DNA from: CAVWUA01 sp963758025
GTDB lineage: Bacteria > Planctomycetota > Planctomycetia > Isosphaerales > Isosphaeraceae
Assembly: GCA_963758025.1 (NCBI GenBank)
Contig: CAVWUA010000007.1
Span: forward strand, 273,342-337,341
Direction of reading: 5' to 3'
Length of the DNA stretch: 64,000 nt
Part shown: piece by piece, positions 21,067 through 31,386 of the stretch
Numbering within the stretch: the stretch's first letter is position 1
How the letters are laid out: each line of letters opens with the position of its first letter
Notes under the pieces: model-generated
Told to the model about the DNA's origin: nothing
The model's input: the letters and a program-made list of their open reading frames with translations, nothing else
Database searches by the model: none
Position numbers and translations under genes: made by a program

Positions 21067-21118
21067 CGGTCGGGGCCTCCGGAGGTCAGGAAGTCGGGGC
21101 ATCCTGTTTTCGAGAGAA

Positions 21119-22138
21119 TTATCGTGAGGACGCGCCGTCTTCATTATAAGCGAATGCCTGTAGGTGCAATCCCATGGGAGTATGGACCGCGCCGGGCACC
21201 ACCGTTCCCAGAGTGTAGATGGATCGTACGACAGCGGCCTTGACCGCCTGTTTCGTGGTCCTTGAGGAGGACGCGGGGAGGGACTCGGGAGGAGCGATCC
21301 GGATATCGATACCGTGGAACCCGGCATTTTCCAGACAGAGCCGCAGGGAGCGGACGCTGAAGTGGTTCACGTGGCTGTAGCGCGTCATCAAACCGATGCG
21401 CCGGCGATCCCGCTCGGAAAGGCTGGGATGGAAGAGGCCCCGGATGGCCTCCTTGACGTGCTGCATCGGCCCGTGAGGCACCTTGATCGACACGAGCCCA
21501 CCCGGATGGAGCAAGCCGCGCAGGTCGTTGACCAGAGGCTGGGGAAACGGAATGTGTTCGAGCACGTCAGTCAACACCACGGCGCCGAACTTGCACCCCT
21601 GACGAACCATTTCCTCCGCGGGCACGCGATGAATTTTCTCGCCCGTTTGCTTCTCGGCGAAATTCGCCGCCCGGACGTTCAATTCGGCTCCCTCCACGTT
21701 CCAGCCCGCCTGACGAGCCAGATGAAGGAACCGGCCATCAAATGTGCCGATGTCCAGGATGGTTCGAGGGACACCGTTTCGCCAGCGTTTTTCCAGTTCC
21801 GCGAGGATATTTTGAAAAATTCGATCCTTGTACTGCCAGGCGAACCCTTCCTGGAGAAACTCCTCCGTTAACCATGGCTGATCGGAATAGATCAAGTGGA
21901 AATAGTCGTCGATCGCTGGCATCATTTCCGGCTGACCAAAACCGCAATCCGCGCAGCGAACCAGCCACGTTGGATCGTTATGAGGGTGATCATAGGGTGA
22001 GAGTTGAGGATGGTTCGATAGATCAAGCCCATCGCGCCAGTAACGCTTCCACCGGTTCCCACCGCAGATCCAGCATGTCCCGGAGGAAACCAGGGGCATG
22101 CGAGGAAGCTCAGCTGGACTCGTGGGAACGGCATTCAT
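21119..22138 (-). CDS. Class I SAM-dependent methyltransferase
   Basis: About 339 residues from ATG 22138 (GTGGAGCC upstream). The N-terminus holds CWICGG and VRCADCGFGQ, a four-cysteine zinc-binding module typical of methyltransferases that act on sugar nucleotides or methylate during cell-surface glycan synthesis. The SAM motif is TILDIGTFDGRFLHLA, followed by VVLTDVLEHIP and LLHPGGLVSIKVPHG. A C-terminal helical part (SLRLCLENAGF) is normal. No glycosyltransferase genes adjoin it, so the substrate is open. Confidence 0.86.
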   Translation of the reverse strand: MNAVPTSPAELPRMPLVSSGTCWICGGNRWKRYWRDGLDLSNHPQLSPYDHPHNDPTWLVRCADCGFGQPEMMPAIDDYFHLIYSDQPWLTEEFLQEGFAWQYKDRIFQNILAELEKRWRNGVPRTILDIGTFDGRFLHLARQAGWNVEGAELNVRAANFAEKQTGEKIHRVPAEEMVRQGCKFGAVVLTDVLEHIPFPQPLVNDLRGLLHPGGLVSIKVPHGPMQHVKEAIRGLFHPSLSERDRRRIGLMTRYSHVNHFSVRSLRLCLENAGFHGIDIRIAPPESLPASSSRTTKQAVKAAVVRSIYTLGTVVPGAVHTPMGLHLQAFAYNEDGASSR

Positions 22139-22386
22139 CACAGAAGGCTCCACGGGAACTCCGATTCTCAATAACGAGCCGAGCAGAAGGATGAATGAAT
22201 GCGACCATAGCCCGAAGGGATCTCGGGACAACGAGCCAACCAATCTCGTCTCGATTGTAATGGAGGCATGATAGGCCATCAAGAAGCGTGACGCGATTCA
22301 ACAACCGGCGCCGCGCATCTCCCCGCGCTTACCGGCAGAGGGCATTCGCAAATGGACACAGGAGACCGACACGGGAGCCTTCACGC

Positions 22387-24245
22387 TCAAGAGATGGATG
22401 CGGTGGTCGGTTTGGGATGGGGGGGCGTGCTGGAAGGAACGTTGGATTTGAGCACCAGGTTCGCGGATTTCAGGATGTATCGGCGGGCGTCTTTCATGCT
22501 GAAGACGACCTTGGTCGTACCAACGTCCGTCAATTTCTTGATAACGGATTCGGTATTTCCTCCCGCACCCCAACGACCGACGATGATCGTCTGAGACTTC
22601 TCCTGCGCCCGGAGCCGTCGAACGAGATAACGCGCCGGAGTCAGACCGACCGGGGGAAGGTGCGAGAGAATCACCAGGTCGGGGGACTGCTGGAGGATGG
22701 ACCCAGCCAGTTCCATGGGAGACATGGGATCGTCGATCAGGATCATTTCCACATCGTAGGGCAAAAGCAGCAGACGGAGCATTTTCAGAGCCAGGCCGTC
22801 GGCGGTATCATTGGCAGCCACGCCGATGATCTTCAAGGGCACATCGTCCTTACGCTCGGGTTGAACCTGGGCCAGACCTTCCTCCGGAGCGTCCGGGTTG
22901 TCCTCCTTTTCGTTTGTGAGAGCTTCGAGGCTCAGATCGGGGCGTCCTTCCAGATCGTCGAGGATTTCAGAGGTGACGCGCCAGATGAACTCCCGCTCAC
23001 GCTCGTCGGTCTCCCCCGCGCGTAATCGCGTTCGGCACGTGAGAGGGCCGGCAGCAGAATTTCATCGAACACCTCGGCGCGAGGTTGCTGGGTGAGTGCT
23101 TCATCGATCTGATCGGTCGCGGCGTCGGGTTCCATCGCGATCAGCCGATGGTAATAGCGCAGGTCGGGGGCCAGCTCCGACTTCTCCCCCAGAAGCGTGG
23201 CGAACGCGCTCAGGCTGGGCACGTATTTGCCCAAGACCGCCAGGGAGACCGTCAGCGGCGTCGAGAGCAGCAGCCCGAGCGCCCCCCAGAGCCACGTCCA
23301 GAACATGGCCGCCACGAGCAATCCAAGCGCCGAGACGCCCGTCGTTTTGCCATAGATGACCGGTTCCAGGAAGCTATTCGCCGCGACCTCGATCACCCCG
23401 AACAGAGCGATGACGAGGAGCGGTTGATGCCACGAGTGGGAGGAATTGGCGATCGAGAAGACAAAGGGCAACGTAAACGCTGTCGCTGGACCAACATAGG
23501 GGACGAACCGGAGCACGGCGGCCAGGAATCCCCAGAGGACCGCTAGCGGTACGCCGATGGTCCAGAGACCGAGGCCGACGATCAGCCCGAACGAGGAATT
23601 GACCAGCGTAAGCGTGGCGAGATAACGACTGATCCGGGTCCCGACTTCCTCCATCGTTCTCGTCGTCAGGCTGACCTGTCGATGGCCGAAAAGCTGAATG
23701 ATCCGATCGCTGAGGTCCTCACGGTTCATCAAGAGGAACAGGACGAGGATGAGAACGAACGCACCGACAGCGATCGGTTCCATGTAAGGCCCGATCGTCT
23801 GCTGGAGTCGCTCCTGAAACGTCGGACGATTGGCGATTTCGACCTTCGGAATCTCCTTGGGGGCATCGACCGGTTCCTGGAGCGTCTCGGACACTTCCTC
23901 GACCGCCTTGGAGATCTTCTCGGTCGTCGTCTTCTCCTTGGGATGGAAGACCTCGTTGACGTGCTGTTTGATGTTGACCGTATACTGGTCCAGGCCCTCG
24001 GCGAGGGTGCTCAATTGCTGCCAGACCACCAGCGAGATGCCAAACAACAGCGAGAGCGAGAAGACCACGGAAATGATCACCGCGGGCGTCCTCGGCAGAC
24101 CGCGATTTTCAAGGAATCGCACCAGGGGAGACAGGGCGAAGCTGAGCAGGACAGCGAGGGCCAAGGGCTTCAACACCTCGCCCGCGAAGTACATGAAGGC
24201 GATGATCGCGAGGATCAAAAAAGTGATGATAACCGGATGATCCAT
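22387..24245 (-). CDS. AI-2E family permease with C-terminal cobalamin-binding-like domain (one frameshift)
   Basis: An N-terminal AI-2E/PerM-type permease of eight predicted helices starts MDHPVIITFLILAIIAFMYF at ATG 24245. Helices such as FGLIVGLGLWTIGVPLAVLW and WGFLAAVLRFVPYVGPATAF are diagnostic. After about 430 residues the frame breaks near 23020, and the adjoining frame gives an acidic linker (ALTNEKEDNPD) and then a 125-residue domain beginning LKIIGVAANDTADGLALKML. That domain has the order and spacing of a B12-binding Rossmann fold, with SHLPPVG and GRWGAGG in the positions of SxL and GG. The cobalt-ligand histidine is absent. The corrected length is about 619 residues. The substrate is unknown. 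Confidence 0.8.
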
Positions 24246-24502
24246 CCGGAAGGTGTTGCGCTGGCTGGTCAAGAGGACGACCCCCGCGGTACGAGAAGTC
24301 AATCAAGGTTGCATCGCAGGCACGGAGCGACAAACAGGCAATCTCGTGCCTCATAAAAGATCTCCAAATCGAGCACTGCGAACCGTGTGCCGTTGTCCGA
24401 TCACTGGCGCGAAAATTGCGGAATGTGGTCCCCGATCGCTCCACTGCCGTAGCCGCGCATCTCAGGGGCTTTTTCTCTTGTCGCGAAGGAGAACGCAAAA
24501 TA

Positions 24503-25519
24503 ATGATACCGAACCCAGCCAACCGTCGTGAATTCCTTCAGGCCAGTGCCGCCGGACTCGCCACCATCGGGCTTGCCGGGGCGGCCGGGCCTCGACAGAC
24601 CAACGATGGGGAGATTCCGCTGCGTCCCCTGGGCCGTACCGGGGAGATGGTCACCATGATCTGCCTGGGCGGCTACCACAGCACCCGGCACGATCAGGAA
24701 AGTGAGAGCCTCAAGCTCATTCAGCGTGCCGTGGATGAAGGCATCCGATTCCTCGATAATGCCTGGGATTACCATGATGGCGTCGCCGAGGAACGCATGG
24801 GTAAGGCCCTTGCCGAGGGGGGCCGGCGCGACAAGGTCTTCCTCATGACCAAGTGCTGTGGTCGGGACGCGAAGACCGCGCAGCAACACCTGGAGGACAG
24901 CCTTCGACGTCTCCGCACCGATCACCTCGACCTCTGGCAATTCCACGAGATCAACTACGACAACGATCCCGACTGGGTCTTCGAGGAGGACGGGGCGATT
25001 CGTACGGGCTTGAAAGCGCTCGAACAGGGGAAGGTTCGCTACCTCGGTTTCACCGGGCACAAGGACCCGTCAATCCACTTGAAGATGCTCTCCAAGCCCT
25101 ACGACTGGGCGACTGTCCAGATGCCTCTCAACGTCATGGACTCGCAATACCGGAGCTTTCAGAAACGGGTGCTTCCGGTGCTCAACGAGCGCGGGATCGG
25201 CTGCCTGGGAATGAAGAGTCTTGGGGGCGCGGGCCTGATCGTCAGCAAGGCCGGTGTCCCGGTTCAGGACGCCCTGCGCTACGTCCTCTCGCTGCCAATC
25301 GCGTCGCTGGTCTCCGGCATCGACAGCATGAAAGTTCTCGAACAGAATCTCAAGATCGTCCGCGAGTTTCAGCCGTTGAGCGCTGAGGAACGTGGCAAGA
25401 TTGAGGGAAGCATCGTGCAGGTGGCTGGAGACGGGCGATACGAGCTGTTCAAGTCGTCCAAGCAGTACGATGGTCCGTATCACCAGAAGCAACATGGCTT
25501 CGATGTTGGGACCGCTTGA
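24503..25519 (+). CDS. Aldo/keto reductase with Tat-type leader
   Basis: ATG 24503 follows AAGGAGAACG. The leader NRREFLQASAAGLATIGLAG is a twin-arginine signal, so the enzyme is probably exported folded with its cofactor. The AKR barrel shows GGYHSTRH, FLDNAWDYHDGVAEERMG with the catalytic Asp and Tyr, VFLMTKC with the Lys, and HLDLWQFHEI where the His would be. The cofactor-binding end is SIASLVSGIDSM. The length is 338 residues. Secreted planctomycete AKRs of this type act on unknown carbonyls or sugars. It is followed by a strong hairpin terminator. Confidence 0.9.
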   Translation: MIPNPANRREFLQASAAGLATIGLAGAAGPRQTNDGEIPLRPLGRTGEMVTMICLGGYHSTRHDQESESLKLIQRAVDEGIRFLDNAWDYHDGVAEERMGKALAEGGRRDKVFLMTKCCGRDAKTAQQHLEDSLRRLRTDHLDLWQFHEINYDNDPDWVFEEDGAIRTGLKALEQGKVRYLGFTGHKDPSIHLKMLSKPYDWATVQMPLNVMDSQYRSFQKRVLPVLNERGIGCLGMKSLGGAGLIVSKAGVPVQDALRYVLSLPIASLVSGIDSMKVLEQNLKIVREFQPLSAEERGKIEGSIVQVAGDGRYELFKSSKQYDGPYHQKQHGFDVGTA

Positions 25520-25540
25520 GAGACAATCTCGAGAAAAAGT

Positions 25541-25585
25541 AAACGACCGTGCAGGGGTGCTGAAAAACACCCCGCACGGTCGTTT
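25541..25585. terminator. Bidirectional hairpin terminator
   Basis: The inverted repeat AACGACCGTGC...GCACGGTCGTT encloses a second short stem AGGGGTG/CACCCC. The A-run before it and the T-run after it serve both strands. It lies between the convergent aldo/keto reductase and stress-protein genes. Confidence 0.9.
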
Positions 25586-25618
25586 GGCATTTCTCTATTC
25601 TCGAGAGATCCTCGTTGC

Positions 25619-26111
25619 TCAGGCGGAACGCGCCCCTTCCTCGACCAGAATCTGGCGAGCACGCGGAACATTCGCCTCGTCGGCCTGAACGGAAACGAGG
25701 ATATGACCACGTTCGACCCGGCTGGCGTATGTGGAGGCTTCTTCCTCCGGAATGCCCGCGCCGACCAGGCCGCCAACAAGGCCACCAGACGCCGCGCCAG
25801 ACCCCCGCGCCGGTCAGGGCCGCTGCCAGCGGACCACCGATCAGGACTGGGCCCACGCCCGGAACCAGGACCGTGCTGCCCACCAGGGCCAACCCCACCA
25901 AGGCACCCACACCCGCGCCGGAAACCGCGCCCGCCGTTGCGCCTTCGGCGCTGAGATCCTCGGTACCGGTCGATTCGGCGATTTCGCTCGCCTCTCGCGG
26001 GTCCCGCATCGCAACGCCGATCGCCTCTCGGGTGAATCCGGCCGCCAGAAGACGGTTGATCGCGTCTTCGGCCGCTTCACGTGTTTCAAACATTCCAACG
26101 ACAGTTCTCAT
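25619..26111 (-). CDS. General-stress-type protein with glycine-zipper segment (one frameshift)
   Basis: ATG 26111 follows AAGGGAGAG. The N-terminal domain MRTVVGMFETREAAEDAINR with LLAAGFTREAIGVAM is the ferredoxin-like general-stress-protein (YflT/17M type) domain. A glycine- and alanine-rich hydrophobic middle (GAVSGAGVGALVGLALVG) suggests membrane insertion. The frame breaks near 25785, and the next frame supplies GIPEEEASTYASRVERGHIL and the end ADEANVPRARQILVEEGA. It has about 164 residues. Such proteins are usually induced by osmotic or ethanol stress; the mechanism is unknown. Confidence 0.8.
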
Positions 26112-26460
26112 GGTGCTCTCCCTTGTGAACTGAGGGTGCATTTCTCTTTTGTGGTGATGTTCCACGGAAATCCGTGGCCTGGTCGCGTCCAAAGCACGAC
26201 CCGCGCCATCGACTGACACCCCATAGCAAGGCAAACCCTGGGCCAAAGACCGAGGGATATCGGAATTTCCGTGGCGTATCACGCCGGGTGAGTCTCCAGT
26301 GGCCAGAAGTATGCGTTTCAAGAGGGCAGGATCCCGTTCGGGCAACCGAATTGGGTTATGGGCATGATTTTTACTTTTGATGAATTTCGCGGATTTGGCA
26401 TCTGGGTTGCCGAATAAGGTGTGATTCCACGCCATTCTGCTGTTCGCGAGCCGAAGCCAA
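26112..26460. other. Divergent intergenic region, no gene seen
   Basis: 349 bp between the stress-protein start (minus) and the topoisomerase start (plus). It has AT-richer patches (for example TTTTTACTTTTGATG near 26370) but no reading frame with a ribosome site and no RNA gene that I recognise. Confidence 0.5.
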
Positions 26461-27588
26461 ATGACCGCCACGAAGTCCCGAAAAAAACGTCGAACGGGAT
26501 CGAAAATGACCTGTGTCCGGGAAGCGATCGAGAACGATCCGGTCACCGCGGCGAGAGAGGCCGGCCTGGTTTACGTTACGGACCGCGATCCGGGGTTCCA
26601 GCGTAAACGAGCCGGCAAGGGGTTCTCCTATCGTGACCAGGAAGGCCGGCGAATTCGGGACGCGAAACAGTTGGCCCGGATCAAGGCGCTCGCCATTCCA
26701 CCCGCATGGAACGATGTCTGGATCTGCCCCAAGCCGCGCGGACATCTCCAGGCAACGGGGCGTGACAGCAGGGGACGGAAGCAATACCGTTATCATGCGC
26801 GCTGGCGGGAGACCCGCGATGAGACGAAGTTCTGGCGAACCGTCGCCTTCGGTCAGCGGCTTCCCGCCATCCGGGCGCGGGTTGAGAAGGACATGGCGCA
26901 ATCCGGCCTGCCCCGCTCAAAAGTCCTCGCCGCCGTCGTTCGTTTGCTGGAGACGACCTTGATTCGCGTCGGCAACGAGGAGTATGTCCGCGAAAACCGT
27001 TCGTTCGGCCTGACGACGTTGCGCGACCGGCACGTCCGGGTGAATGGCAAAACGTTACGCTTTTCCTTCAAGGGCAAGAGTGGCATCCGTCACGCGATCG
27101 ACCTGAATGACCGTCGCCTGGCCCGGATCGTCAAGCGGAGCCAGGATCTCCCCGGTCAGGAACTCTTTCAGTATCTCGACGACGAGGGCCAGACCCACAC
27201 GATTGACTCGGGTGACGTCAACAACTATCTGGGCGAAATCGCTGGTGAGGAGTTCACCGCGAAGGACTTCCGCACGTGGGCCGGAACTGTCCTGGCCGCG
27301 CTCGCGTTGCAGGAATTCGAAGCGTTCGACACAAAAGTTCAAGCCAAGAAGAATCTCGTGAAGGCGATCGAATCCGTGGCGGAGCGGCTCGGCAATACGC
27401 CGTCCGTCTGCCGCAAATGCTACGTGCATCCCCACGTGATCGACGCCTATCTCGATGGCTCGTTGATCGACACCCTCAAAGGTCGGGCGGACAGGGCCTT
27501 GAGCGAGTCTCTCGAACGATTGTCACCCGAGGAAGCGGCCGTACTGGCTTTACTGGAACGACGGCTTGCAAAGGAAGCCCGCAAATAG
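26461..27588 (+). CDS. DNA topoisomerase IB (poxvirus/bacterial type)
   Basis: Relaxes supercoils through a 3'-phosphotyrosine nick. The 375 residues match bacterial TopIB. The N-terminal beta domain includes GLVYVTDRDPGFQRKRAGKG. The catalytic core shows LRDRHVRVNGKTLRFSFKGK (DNA-binding Arg/Lys), AKDFRTWAGTVLAAL with the active Arg, and CRKCYVHPHVIDAYLDG with the nucleophilic Tyr. An Arg/Lys-rich start (TKSRKKRRTGSK) may bind DNA. A second ATG at residue 16 is a possible start. Bacterial members are not essential and occur sporadically. Confidence 0.93.
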   Translation: MTATKSRKKRRTGSKMTCVREAIENDPVTAAREAGLVYVTDRDPGFQRKRAGKGFSYRDQEGRRIRDAKQLARIKALAIPPAWNDVWICPKPRGHLQATGRDSRGRKQYRYHARWRETRDETKFWRTVAFGQRLPAIRARVEKDMAQSGLPRSKVLAAVVRLLETTLIRVGNEEYVRENRSFGLTTLRDRHVRVNGKTLRFSFKGKSGIRHAIDLNDRRLARIVKRSQDLPGQELFQYLDDEGQTHTIDSGDVNNYLGEIAGEEFTAKDFRTWAGTVLAALALQEFEAFDTKVQAKKNLVKAIESVAERLGNTPSVCRKCYVHPHVIDAYLDGSLIDTLKGRADRALSESLERLSPEEAAVLALLERRLAKEARK

Positions 27589-27618
27589 AGTGACCGAAGC
27601 TCCGAGACATTCCGTCGA

Positions 27619-28225
27619 TCAGAGGAGTGGATCGCTCAGGGACGGTCCTTTGCCAACGTTCCAATCGGGGAGCTTGGCGAGGAGGTCGGGCGAGACCTTC
27701 TTCAGCCAGACGAAACGCTTGTCGATCTTTTTCGGCGCGACCACCTGGGAAACGCTGATCCCATAGATCAAGAAACCGAAGAAGAACAGCAGTCCTAGCA
27801 CGAGGCCGATCGGAAACCATTGCGTATCCTGGAGTGAAGCGCTGAACGCGATCAGGCCGATTCCGGCCAGACTCCCGATCCAGCCGAGCGCGATGGCCCA
27901 TCGCCGTTGCCGACGGTGCTCCTCACAAAGACCGACCTGAATCTTCGCCGTATGGCGGATGACGAGCGCCACGATGATATAAACTAACAAGCTGATCAGG
28001 ATCAAGAAATACCAGACGGGTGGATGCCACGAAAGGTTCCGCTTCAAGCGATAGCCGTTCGCCGGCGCATTACACTTGACGCAACGGTCGGGCAGTTCGG
28101 CGTCCTTGGTCATGATGAGCAACGTGCCGTCGCTCCAGCAACCTTTTTCATCGTCATGACGCTGGAGTCGCGCTCGGGGCGATTTCGGTTTCGGGAGCCA
28201 TGTAGGGATTGAAGTCACTGGACAT
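27619..28225 (-). CDS. Membrane protein with zinc-ribbon-like N-terminus (one frameshift)
   Basis: From ATG 28225 the reading MSSDFNPYMAPETEIAP is the NPY-x-P style opening common in planctomycete membrane proteins. A break near 28165 leads to GCWSDGTLLIMTKDAELPDRC and CVKCNAP, a CxxC half-ribbon paired with a later GLCEEH. Four hydrophobic segments follow (for example YFLILISLLVYIIVALVI and IGLVLGLLFFFGFLIYGIS). The end is cytoplasmic, VWLKKVSPDLLAKLP. No function is known. It starts 38 nt after the HAD phosphatase gene on the same strand. Confidence 0.7.
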
Positions 28226-28262
28226 GTTCGCCGACTCCGGAGAAGGGCCGATGGAGGAATGA

Positions 28263-29033
28263 TCAATCAAGCGAATCAACAGGAATTTCACCCACATTTT
28301 CGAAGATGTATGTGGGACGGTAGGGATACGCCTCGATCGTTTCCCGGCTGCTCACACCGGAGAGGACCAGGATCGTGCGCATGCCGGCCTCGGTCCCGGC
28401 GATGATGTCGGTATCCATGCGATCGCCGACCATGAACGCCTCGGCTGAGTGTGCTTCCAGCTTGCGGAGTGCGGTTCGCATCATCAAGGGGTTCGGTTTG
28501 CCGATGAAGTACGGTTTGCGGCCGGTGGCCAGCTCGATCGGCGCCACCAGAGCGCCGCAGGCCGGTTGTATCCCGTCCTCGGCGGGGCCAGTCAAATCCA
28601 GGTTCGTGGCGACGAATTTGGCCCCTCCCAGAACCAGGCGCACGGCGCGCTCGATCTTTTCGTAATCATAGCTCCGCGTGTCCCCAACGACGACATAATC
28701 GGGATTTCGTTCGGTGAGCGTGTAGCCGACGTCGTAGAGCGCGTTCATCAGCCCCGCCCCGCCGATCACGTAGGCGCTGCCCCCCGGCTTCTGGCGCTGG
28801 AGGAATTCGGCGGTGGCGAGCGCCGACGTATGGAAGGCCGACTCCGCGACCTCGATGCCCAGCCCTTCGAGCCGATGGCGCAGGTCCCTCGGCGTCCATT
28901 GGCTGTTGTTGGTCAGGAACAGGAACCGCGTCCCACCTTTTTGCAGACGATCCACGAACTCACGGGCGCCGGGAATCAAGCGATGTCCATGATAGATCAC
29001 ACCGTCCATATCAATGACGAAGCTGGTGGGCAT
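28263..29033 (-). CDS. HAD-superfamily phosphatase, NagD-like (class IIA)
   Basis: A 256-residue enzyme. Motif I is VIDMDGVIYHG (nucleophile and acid Asp). Motif II is FLTNNSQ with the threonine. Motif III/IV is GKPNPLMMRTA with the Lys and VGDRMDTDIIAGTEAGM with the metal-binding acids. The class IIA cap lies between motifs II and III. It dephosphorylates a small phosphate ester (nucleotide or sugar phosphate); the substrate is not assignable. The ATG at 29033 gives MPTSFVIDMDG, the normal start. It is probably co-transcribed with the downstream membrane protein. Confidence 0.9.
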   Translation of the reverse strand: MPTSFVIDMDGVIYHGHRLIPGAREFVDRLQKGGTRFLFLTNNSQWTPRDLRHRLEGLGIEVAESAFHTSALATAEFLQRQKPGGSAYVIGGAGLMNALYDVGYTLTERNPDYVVVGDTRSYDYEKIERAVRLVLGGAKFVATNLDLTGPAEDGIQPACGALVAPIELATGRKPYFIGKPNPLMMRTALRKLEAHSAEAFMVGDRMDTDIIAGTEAGMRTILVLSGVSSRETIEAYPYRPTYIFENVGEIPVDSLD

Positions 29034-29089
29034 GGGTCGGCCTGGGTTCCATTTTGAAGAAGGGATCGGCGTTCAACCGGCGAATTCGA

Positions 29090-30052
29090 TCAGGACACGG
29101 GCTGCGTCAACCGTCGCGAGAGGATGGGAAAGGCCCCCTGGCGCTGGAAGTGCCGGTCAAAAAACGCGACGAGACGCGTCTGATCGGAGGGAACTTGCGC
29201 GGCGGCGTGTGACAAACCAGCCTGTTCGAGCCGGCGGGCCGCCTCGGAGAGCAAGACCGTGCCCGCGTTGTCGGTGGTCATCACGAGCGACACCAGCCCG
29301 TTGACCCGTTTGTGCCGCTCGCTCTCGGTCCCGAATGCGCCGAGGCGGAAGCAGGGCATCGCGGAGTCGAGCTTCGTCGGATCGGCGAACCGCGCGTCGA
29401 TCGCGGTCAGACCGAGGCCGACGATCGTATCATCCTCGTCACGTCGCAGGGCGAACAGGCTTGTGGGATCGAGGAACGGGTTGTCCCAGAAGAATCGGCC
29501 GAGGGCCTCGGGATCGCCCGCGAACAGACCGTCCCCGAGCGCGGCGAGGCGGGGCATATTCTCCCGCTCCACCGGCCGGATCGTCATTCCCCGCGGAACC
29601 GCCACGCGAGGAAGGTCCTTCAATTCGGCGACGTAGTTGATCATTTCCCGCGTCGGCGCGAAGCCCTTCGACTCGAAGAACGAGAGGATCGGGGCCCAGT
29701 CCGCGCGATAGGCCACCCAGGCTTCCGCGACCCCGCGGCGGGACATGGCGGAGAGCACCTCGTCGAGGAGCCGGTCGCGGACGTCGGTTCCGGGCAAGGA
29801 CCAGGGATAGCTGATCCGTCCGTTCGGGTTGAACACGGCATAACCGACCACTTCGTCTCCCCGGACGGCGTAGAACTTCGAGGTGGGGTCGGGGTCCACC
29901 GTGCGGTAGCGTCGGGCGATCTCCTCGGGGTTGGCCGGTTTGAAGCCGATCAGGTCGCGCTGGCGGCCCTCCTCGTTGAAGATGTGGGCCTGGGCCTGCT
30001 CGTCGCCGGGCTGATAGGGGCGGATCGTCAACTCGTCTCGTGGCTGTTTCAT
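29090..30052 (-). CDS. GNAT-family N-acetyltransferase, tandem domain
   Basis: About 320 residues with two GNAT-like halves: the first around VGYAVFNPNGRISYPW and VRDRLLDEVLSAMSRRGV, the second around TIVGLGLTAIDARF and GLVSLVMTTDNAGTVLL. The first half carries the better acetyl-CoA-like pattern. ATG 30052 is used; the base order GTGATGAAACAG also allows a GTG one codon earlier. The gene begins 6 nt after the enolase-superfamily stop on the same strand, so they share an operon. The substrate is unknown. Confidence 0.82.
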   Translation of the reverse strand: MKQPRDELTIRPYQPGDEQAQAHIFNEEGRQRDLIGFKPANPEEIARRYRTVDPDPTSKFYAVRGDEVVGYAVFNPNGRISYPWSLPGTDVRDRLLDEVLSAMSRRGVAEAWVAYRADWAPILSFFESKGFAPTREMINYVAELKDLPRVAVPRGMTIRPVERENMPRLAALGDGLFAGDPEALGRFFWDNPFLDPTSLFALRRDEDDTIVGLGLTAIDARFADPTKLDSAMPCFRLGAFGTESERHKRVNGLVSLVMTTDNAGTVLLSEAARRLEQAGLSHAAAQVPSDQTRLVAFFDRHFQRQGAFPILSRRLTQPVS

Positions 30053-30058
30053 CACACG

Positions 30059-31277
30059 TCAGCTCCGTTCGACCATCCAGGCATCGTCTCGGTATCGCTC
30101 CTCGAAAACATCATCCCGAATCGCCAGTCCGCAGCCGGGGACGTCGGGCACGCGCATCTTGCCTTCCTTGAACGCGAAGGCGGAGGTGTCGAACAGGTCG
30201 CTCGTGCTGGTGTCCTGCTCGGCCATGAGGAAAGTTCGGAATCCCTCGGGCCAGGGGCATCATCATGTACACGCCCAGGTTCGACCCCCAGTTGTGCGGC
30301 GCGAGCCGGATGCCCGGATGCGACTCGGCCCGGCGGGACAGTTCCCAGAGCTTCGTCAGGCCAAACGCCCGAATGTCCCCCTGGAGCACGTCGAGCGCAT
30401 CGTGTCGGATGTAGGGATCGAAATACTCAACCTCGTGCGCCGACTCCCCATCGGCGACCCGAGTCCTCCAGCCCTTCCCTTTGAGGTAGGCTTTCAGCTC
30501 CAGGTCTTGCTCGACGTTTTCGGGGAACATCTCCTCGACAAAGAACAAGTCATCATCCACGGCGTCGAGCCAGCGTTTCGTGCCGTCGAGGTCGAAGCCG
30601 TTGTTGGCATCGACCATCAGGCGAACATCCTTGCCCACGAGCTTGCGGATCGCCCGCATCACCTCGACGTCGCGACGGAACCCGGCCTCGGGTTCCATCC
30701 ACTTGAAGCCGCGGCCGACCTTGATCTTCAAGGCGCGATGGCCCCTTTCGAGACTCTGCTCGACCTCCTTCAAAATCCGCGATACGCCCGAAGGCTCGGA
30801 GCCGGTCAGCAAGTCGTTGAAGTAGATGCTGCCGTCATAGACGTCCACCCATTCCGGCCCTCGGCCGCCGATCAACTTCCACGAGGGGACCTCCAGCGCC
30901 TTGCCCACAAGGTCGAACAGGGCATGATCCGCCCGGCCAAGCGGGCTGACCGCGCCGACGCCGGGCTTCCAGAACTCGTCGAGCGAATGCCCCAGCAGTT
31001 GCCGGGCGATCTCCGGCGTCGCGTGACCGATCCCGACCCCCTCGACCCCTTGCTCGGTGAGGATTCGCAGGCAGTTCTCGGACGTCCGGTCGCCGTGGTC
31101 GTCGAGGTGCGAGTTCTTGCCGACGTACTTTGGCCGAGGACAGACGTGGCGGAAGCCGATGACCCGCGTGATGACGAACGACTTCAGCCGGTCGGACGTC
31201 TCGTCGGCGAACGACGGCGCCGCCGACGCGGCGAACGGAAGGACGGCGGCGGCCCGCAAGAAAGCGCGGCGGTCCAT
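30059..31277 (-). CDS. Enolase-superfamily (mandelate racemase/muconate lactonizing) protein, Tat leader (one frameshift)
   Basis: ATG 31277 begins MDRRAFLRAAAVLPFAASAA, a twin-arginine leader. The catalytic barrel shows GHRALKIKVGRGFKW (KxK base), VDANNGFDLDGTKRW (first metal Asp), FFVEEMFPENVEQD (second, Glu) and VADGES (third, Glu in this pattern). The His end is LAPHNWGSNLGVYMMM. A break near 30250 shifts into FRTFLMAEQDTSTSDLF, ending ERYRDDAWMVERS. The corrected length is about 405 residues. It probably dehydrates or isomerises a sugar acid outside the cytoplasm, inferred from the fold and leader. Confidence 0.82.
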
Positions 31278-31324
31278 GATCGGTTGGCTCCGGTGGAAGG
31301 GTCGGGATGGTGCCGGGGATCGGG

Positions 31325-31372
31325 AAAAAAGAGGGGGCCGGCGGCCATTTGGGAATCCGACCGCCCGGCCCA
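31325..31372 (-). terminator. Hairpin terminator after the DUF1080 gene
   Basis: On the minus strand, a GC stem (GGGCCGGGCGG against CCGCCGGCCC, one bulge) is followed by CTCTTTTTTCC. It lies 15 bp after the DUF1080 stop and before the enolase-superfamily gene, suggesting the two are separate units. Confidence 0.7.
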
Positions 31373-31386
31373 CGGGCGAGGCGTCG

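Noticed and set aside
24416..24502. An earlier start for the aldo/keto reductase
   Set aside because: The earlier codons break the twin-arginine leader, while ATG 24503 has AAGGAG at good spacing.
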